Shown one piece after another: positions 60,902 to 64,000 of a stretch of 64,000 nt of DNA. The DNA lies in contig DGRE01000045.1 of the NCBI GenBank assembly GCA_002389905.1, positions 127,223 through 191,222 on the forward strand. Direction: 5' to 3'. Made by a program: the position numbers and the translations under genes. The notes beneath the pieces are model-generated. The model did not search any database. It was not told where the DNA came from and worked only from the letters and a program-made list of their open reading frames with translations. Origin of the DNA: Hungatella sp. UBA4396. GTDB lineage: Bacteria > Bacillota > Clostridia > Lachnospirales > Lachnospiraceae. The stretch's first letter is position 1, and every line of letters begins with the position of its first letter.

Positions 60902-61001
60902 TATAGTTCCCTCCTGTCAAGGTTTAATATTGTGATTTTATTATCCGCGTAGTTAGCTGTAGAGCGGAAATCATAATATAAAGGCTTCTTGCAATCCTTT
61001 A

Positions 61002-61028
61002 TAGTTTATGATATGTGCTTTATGTCAA
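61002..61028 (-). promoter_or_regulatory. Candidate promoter of the collagen-like gene
   Basis: On the minus strand TTGACA (61028-61023) is followed 17 nt later by ACTATA, and CATAAACTA (61010-61002) fits the CATAnnnTA -10 pattern of mother-cell sigma factors (sigma-E/K). Which one is used cannot be decided from the sequence. Confidence 0.4.
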
Positions 61029-61074
61029 GTTTGTTAGAAACTTAATAATCCTGATTGTGCTTAAATCTTCGCAG

Positions 61075-61113
61075 AAAAAAGCCGCTCCGCTGATTCCAAT
61101 CAGCAGGGCAGCC
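61075..61113 (-). terminator. Terminator of the 244-aa membrane protein gene
   Basis: On the minus strand a stem centred on GCTGATT/AATCAGC with outer GC pairs is followed by six Ts (61080-61075). The rest of the gap to 60902 holds the candidate promoter of the collagen-like gene. Confidence 0.78.
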
Positions 61114-61163
61114 TTATGGTAATTTAAGAGCTGCACTTCCGCAGCGTACTCTATCCGCCATGA

Positions 61164-61898
61164 TCAATAGACGCTGCTCTTGATAGCGTCAATCAATGTA
61201 TTGAGCCCCAGTTCATTACAATCATTGATCAGCCCCATAACAATAAATTTGCCCAGGGATTTTTTTGTTCCTGCCAGATCATTCATATTGAACAGCCGGA
61301 TGGTTTCTTCAATGAGCTCGGCAATTTCTTTGTTTGCTTCGTTTTTATGAGTGAAGCTTACAAATAATTTCTGAAGTTCCTTGATCACCTGTTCATTTGC
61401 TCCTCTTGCCACCACATTCAGTACCTGTATTTCCTCGCTGGCTTCCTTTGGAGGGTCTTCGCTGATGGCCTTTCCGTCACCTGAAAAGCTGATCTGAAGA
61501 TTTGCGTCCTCTTTGTCTCCTGCAATGCTTTCGCTGATCAGTTCATAAGCCTGAAGGGTAAAGCCGTCATTAGCTGAAAGAAAGGTATAGGTTTTTCCGG
61601 AACAGCTCTCAAAATGAATGCCCTTTATATCTTTCTTTTTCTCATGCCGGTAAGCCCAGGAGGCCAGGTATAAGGCAAGAACTGCCAGCATACCAATGAT
61701 ACTAATGAGATTGGGGCCGGATAAGGCTATAAAAAGCAGGAGCAGTGAAAAACGGATCGGAAAACTTTCCTTCGGCCCATTTCCCATCCATACCCGGGAA
61801 ATGGCGGAGGTTTTTATCATATGATTTTCCCATCTGACGGTATTTCCTTCGATAACCATAGTAGAATCTTTAAATACCATATTCTTTTGACTTGTCAT
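61164..61898 (-). CDS. Membrane protein of unknown function (DUF6232-like)
   Basis: The 244-aa protein has an N-terminal beta-rich part (STMVIEGNTVRWENHMIKTS), two close membrane helices at about residues 48-85 (FSLLLLFIALSGPNLISIIG), a PH-like segment (IHFESCSGKTYTFLSANDGF) and a helical acidic C-terminus. The layout resembles DUF6232 proteins. Function unknown. It lies 21 bp downstream of a DUF4489 gene on the same strand and may share its transcript. Confidence 0.65.
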   Translation of the reverse strand: MTSQKNMVFKDSTMVIEGNTVRWENHMIKTSAISRVWMGNGPKESFPIRFSLLLLFIALSGPNLISIIGMLAVLALYLASWAYRHEKKKDIKGIHFESCSGKTYTFLSANDGFTLQAYELISESIAGDKEDANLQISFSGDGKAISEDPPKEASEEIQVLNVVARGANEQVIKELQKLFVSFTHKNEANKEIAELIEETIRLFNMNDLAGTKKSLGKFIVMGLINDCNELGLNTLIDAIKSSVY

Positions 61899-61919
61899 GA
61901 GATTCCCCCTTATATAATT

Positions 61920-62513
61920 TCACTGTTCGTTTTCTATAATAAATGCAGCAAGGACGGGATTTGTAATCATTACAGCGCCCACCGTATCAAATCCCATGAC
62001 TTCTATGCGTATGCTGTAGTTGCAGCATTCAGAGGCCATTGAGTCTAAGTCCCAGGCTGTTAATGAAAACGTGTTGGTTTCAGTACTTTCTTCATTTCTT
62101 ATGAAAACGAAGCTAGAGCCAACGGGAAACGGATTGGTCTGATTTTTTTCCTGTTTAAATAACTGGAATTTAAGGTGCAGCCTTGCCCCAGTTATAGCAA
62201 TGCTGCAGGAAAAGTTAAAATGCATGGAAAAGTTCTTATATTCAGAGGTATCAAGATTGATGGAAGCTACCGTGTAAATGGCATTTTTATCTGTATTTTC
62301 CGGCAGAAAAATGCCACCGGAAGAAGAACCTTTCAACATCATCTTGTTTGGAGCAGAAACTACCTCAGGGCTTTCGGGTTCAGGAAGACTTTGTACCATT
62401 AGCTTTTGACCGCATTGTACGGGCGGAACAGGGTGGGGGTTCCGATTGAACGTATTGCGATATGGGACATTCCTTGGATAGGGCATACCAAATAAGCAAC
62501 GATTCATGTCCAA
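61920..62513 (-). CDS. DUF4489-domain protein, copy 1
   Basis: This 197-aa protein has a Pro/Asn-rich head (MPYPRNVPYRNTFNRNPHPV) and a DUF4489 domain from about residue 55 (KMMLKGSSSGGIFLPENTDK; YKNFSMHFNFSCSIAITGAR). It is a diverged paralogue of the protein at 62619-63164: both share the order LK-G-S, VASI/VSVD, a central NFSC/EFAS strand, FQLFKQ/FQVFKQC and a late Cys-Cys-x-Y-S. The domain is typical of spore-forming clostridia; spore-surface location is inferred. Confidence 0.75.
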   Translation of the reverse strand: MDMNRCLFGMPYPRNVPYRNTFNRNPHPVPPVQCGQKLMVQSLPEPESPEVVSAPNKMMLKGSSSGGIFLPENTDKNAIYTVASINLDTSEYKNFSMHFNFSCSIAITGARLHLKFQLFKQEKNQTNPFPVGSSFVFIRNEESTETNTFSLTAWDLDSMASECCNYSIRIEVMGFDTVGAVMITNPVLAAFIIENEQ

Positions 62514-62531
62514 AGCTCCTTAAATGAAAGC

Positions 62532-62577
62532 TCATAGATAGAGCATTCAGTAAAATTACCAAATACCCTATCTATGA
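62532..62577. repeat. 10-bp inverted repeat between the DUF4489 genes
   Basis: TCATAGATAG (62532-62541) and CTATCTATGA (62568-62577) are exact inverse copies 26 bp apart in the gap between the two paralogues. There is no T run, so it is more likely a regulatory or RNA-stability stem than a terminator. Confidence 0.4.
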
Positions 62578-62618
62578 AAGAAGTTAGTTTATGCAGCTAT
62601 TTGTATCAATGGCTTCAA

Positions 62619-63164
62619 TTAATAGCAGTCTGCGTTATCTACAACGATTGCAGAAAGAGTAGCGTTGTTGATAGAAGTAACACCAACCGTAGCAACACCG
62701 GCAACCGTAGCAACTACGCTGTAGGTGCAGCAGTCTTCGTCACAGATATCGCAATCGCAGACGAAGAAGGAGAAGGTATTGCTGTCTGTAACGGCTACAA
62801 GCCGGGCAAATGTCCAGATCGGTCCTACTGGAATAGGAACAAGCTGGCCTCTACACTGTTTGAACACCTGGAAGTTAAGGGTGATAACTGCTGCTGTAGT
62901 TACAACGTTGCTGGCAAATTCAAATTTAATACATGGGTTCTTTAAGCCTCTTGTATCTACGCTTACAGTTGATAAAGTAAAGGTAGCGCCTGCAACAGTA
63001 GCTAATGGGAGAGTTACGGCTCCCTGACTTCCGCATTTTAGCATTGATCTGTTTGGCTTTAGGTATTTCTTCTTGCGCTCGCATGTGCAGCTGCAGTTGC
63101 ATGTGCAATCCTGCTGACACTCGTCACAATCGCATTCGCACATTCTCATATCTTGATCCATCAT
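62619..63164 (-). CDS. DUF4489-domain protein, copy 2, Cys-rich N-terminus
   Basis: This 181-aa protein has nine cysteines between residues 9 and 28, spaced mostly as CxC, then basic residues and a DUF4489 domain (MLKCGSQGAVTLPLATVAGA; FEFASNVVTTAAVITLNFQV) with another cysteine cluster (CDCDICDEDCCTYS). The Cys-rich head could crosslink in a spore coat or bind metal. AGGTCACAT is a weak ribosome binding region. It heads the minus-strand spore-surface group. Confidence 0.78.
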   Translation of the reverse strand: MMDQDMRMCECDCDECQQDCTCNCSCTCERKKKYLKPNRSMLKCGSQGAVTLPLATVAGATFTLSTVSVDTRGLKNPCIKFEFASNVVTTAAVITLNFQVFKQCRGQLVPIPVGPIWTFARLVAVTDSNTFSFFVCDCDICDEDCCTYSVVATVAGVATVGVTSINNATLSAIVVDNADCY

Positions 63165-63418
63165 GATGTGACCTCCATTTTGCTTAATAAGTTAGGTTGT
63201 TTAATTATACCTGCTTGGTATACTATATTATATTAAAGAGAAAAGATTGTGCTACACCCCGAGGGCAATATTACCGTGGTATGGGGGGACGGGATCAGTT
63301 TTCATAGATTTTTGCTGTTGATAAAAATAATCAGGAAATTTTGACCATATTGTACTATAATATGATTTAACCGGAAGATAACCAATGAATCAAGCATAAC
63401 AGAAATGGAGGATACAGA

Positions 63419-63775
63419 ATGTCAACTGCAATTATATGTATTATTTTAGCCGTACTTTGCTTCTTTGGAGTGAGAAGTACTATAAAAAGGACGAAATATG
63501 GATGCTGCGGAGGCGGCGGTGAAGAAAAGAAGATTAAGGTAACTGATAAAGATATTTCCCATTACCCCTATTCAAGCATCATAGAAGTGGATGGAATGAC
63601 CTGCGGAAAGTGCCAAAACAGAGTGGAGAATGCTTTTAACAACCAGGAGGGAGTGTATGCTTCGGTGGATCTGGATAAAAGACAGGCAGTGGTCCGCATG
63701 AAAAACCAGATGTCCGAGGACCAGCTGAAAGAGATCGTAAGAAAGGCAGGCTATATGCCGGGAGCCGTAAAATAA
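63419..63775 (+). CDS. Membrane-anchored heavy-metal-associated (HMA) domain protein
   Basis: This 118-aa protein has one N-terminal helix (TAIICIILAVLCFFGVRSTI), a CCGGGG linker and an HMA domain with the metal motif GMTCGKC (about residues 60-66). It resembles a free copper-chaperone-like domain tied to the membrane. No ATPase or other metal gene is adjacent. AATGGAGG precedes the ATG. A terminator follows at 63793. Confidence 0.82.
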   Translation: MSTAIICIILAVLCFFGVRSTIKRTKYGCCGGGGEEKKIKVTDKDISHYPYSSIIEVDGMTCGKCQNRVENAFNNQEGVYASVDLDKRQAVVRMKNQMSEDQLKEIVRKAGYMPGAVK

Positions 63776-63792
63776 ATGAAATAGGCATGGAT

Positions 63793-63824
63793 AGAACCGC
63801 AGTCTTAATGGGCTGCGGTTCTCT
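63793..63824 (+). terminator. Intrinsic terminator
   Basis: AGAACCGCAG (63793-63802) pairs with CTGCGGTTCT (63813-63822), followed by CTTT. Confidence 0.8.
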
Positions 63825-63902
63825 TTATGGGGGGAGGGTTTACCGGAAAAGGGATTGACCGGACCGGGGAAATGCAATAGAATAGAAGGCGAGGTGAAAA
63901 AA

Positions 63903-64000
63903 ATGACAGAAGGTGCATTGGTTTTAGAAGGCGGTTCTTTAAGAGGCGTATTTACAGCCGGAGTATTGGACGTATTTATGGAAACGGGAATCAGCCTGTC
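63903..64000 (+). CDS. Patatin-like phospholipase, N-terminal fragment (cut by window edge)
   Basis: ATG 63903 is preceded by GGCGAGG. The first 32 codons read MTEGALVLEGGSLRGVFTAG and on, which contains the patatin oxyanion motif GGxxRG. The catalytic GxSxG and Asp lie beyond the window. It is likely a cytoplasmic serine lipase-like hydrolase. Confidence 0.75.
   Translation, partial: MTEGALVLEGGSLRGVFTAGVLDVFMETGISL

Noticed and set aside
63165..63418. Possible RNA element in the gap before the HMA gene
   Set aside because: Only short GC-rich patches near 63256-63292 were seen, with no stable stem or known motif.

Overview
The window looks like chromosome of an anaerobic, spore-forming Lachnospiraceae bacterium (Clostridium cluster XIVa, close to the Lacrimispora / C. 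saccharolyticum group). This rests on gene content, not on a search. It carries pyruvate:ferredoxin oxidoreductase, T-box leaders, low-GC Gram-positive promoters (TTGACA-N17-TATAAT), GGAGG ribosome binding sites, multi-sugar ABC importers without their own ATPase, a collagen-like spore-surface protein and clostridial DUF4489/DUF4397 proteins. No rRNA, tRNA, prophage, insertion sequence or CRISPR array was found.

Layout. 1-2326 (minus): a tryptophan-type ABC importer (permease truncated by the window edge, plus lipoprotein) behind a T-box leader whose specifier reads UGG (Trp). An APC amino-acid permease lies upstream of it. 4009-13026 (plus): a small P-loop kinase, then a LacI-family regulator and an operon of cytoplasmic sulfatase, sugar ABC importer, class II aldolase and fucose-isomerase-like protein, probably for an unidentified sulfated sugar. 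13174-16663 (minus): DAHP synthase, prephenate dehydrogenase and EPSP synthase as one aromatic amino-acid operon. The dehydrogenase starts with an in-frame tandem 45-nt hairpin repeat whose two copies show compensatory changes. 16857-18071 (plus): a retron, meaning an msr-msd-like RNA bounded by 17-bp a1/a2 complementary arms and followed by a retron-type reverse transcriptase (YCDD, NAxxH and VTG motifs). It has no recognisable effector and is the most interesting object here. 18131-21007: a YHYH / cell-wall-binding secreted protein and an EF-G paralogue.

21186-31035 (plus) is a fructosamine (Amadori product, fructoselysine type) utilisation region: two FrlB-like deglycases around a YitT membrane protein, a GntR/UTRA regulator, an FrlC-like epimerase, an FrlD-like kinase, a lipoprotein, two permeases and a CPBP protease. 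An ACAATATAT motif recurs at the three promoter regions and is the likely regulator site. 31043-33885: leuS under a leucine T-box (specifier CUC). 34236-35570: a nucleobase permease preceded by two tiny overlapping leader ORFs.

35656-44050 holds mixed housekeeping and small conserved proteins, including a Cys/Gly-rich duplicated membrane peptide, an AI-2E family protein, a P1 peptidase, hemB, a PHP-domain protein and a VanW protein. nifJ (44196-47735), a DUF2085/zinc-ribbon pair, a DUF4397 protein and a YtrA-type GntR/ABC operon follow. Next come a zinc-ribbon protein, an LTA-synthase-like enzyme, a ferredoxin-type DUF362 protein and cardiolipin synthase. The right end (58577-63164, minus) is a probable spore-surface cluster (collagen-like protein and two DUF4489 paralogues), followed by a small metal-binding-domain protein and the start of a patatin-like phospholipase.
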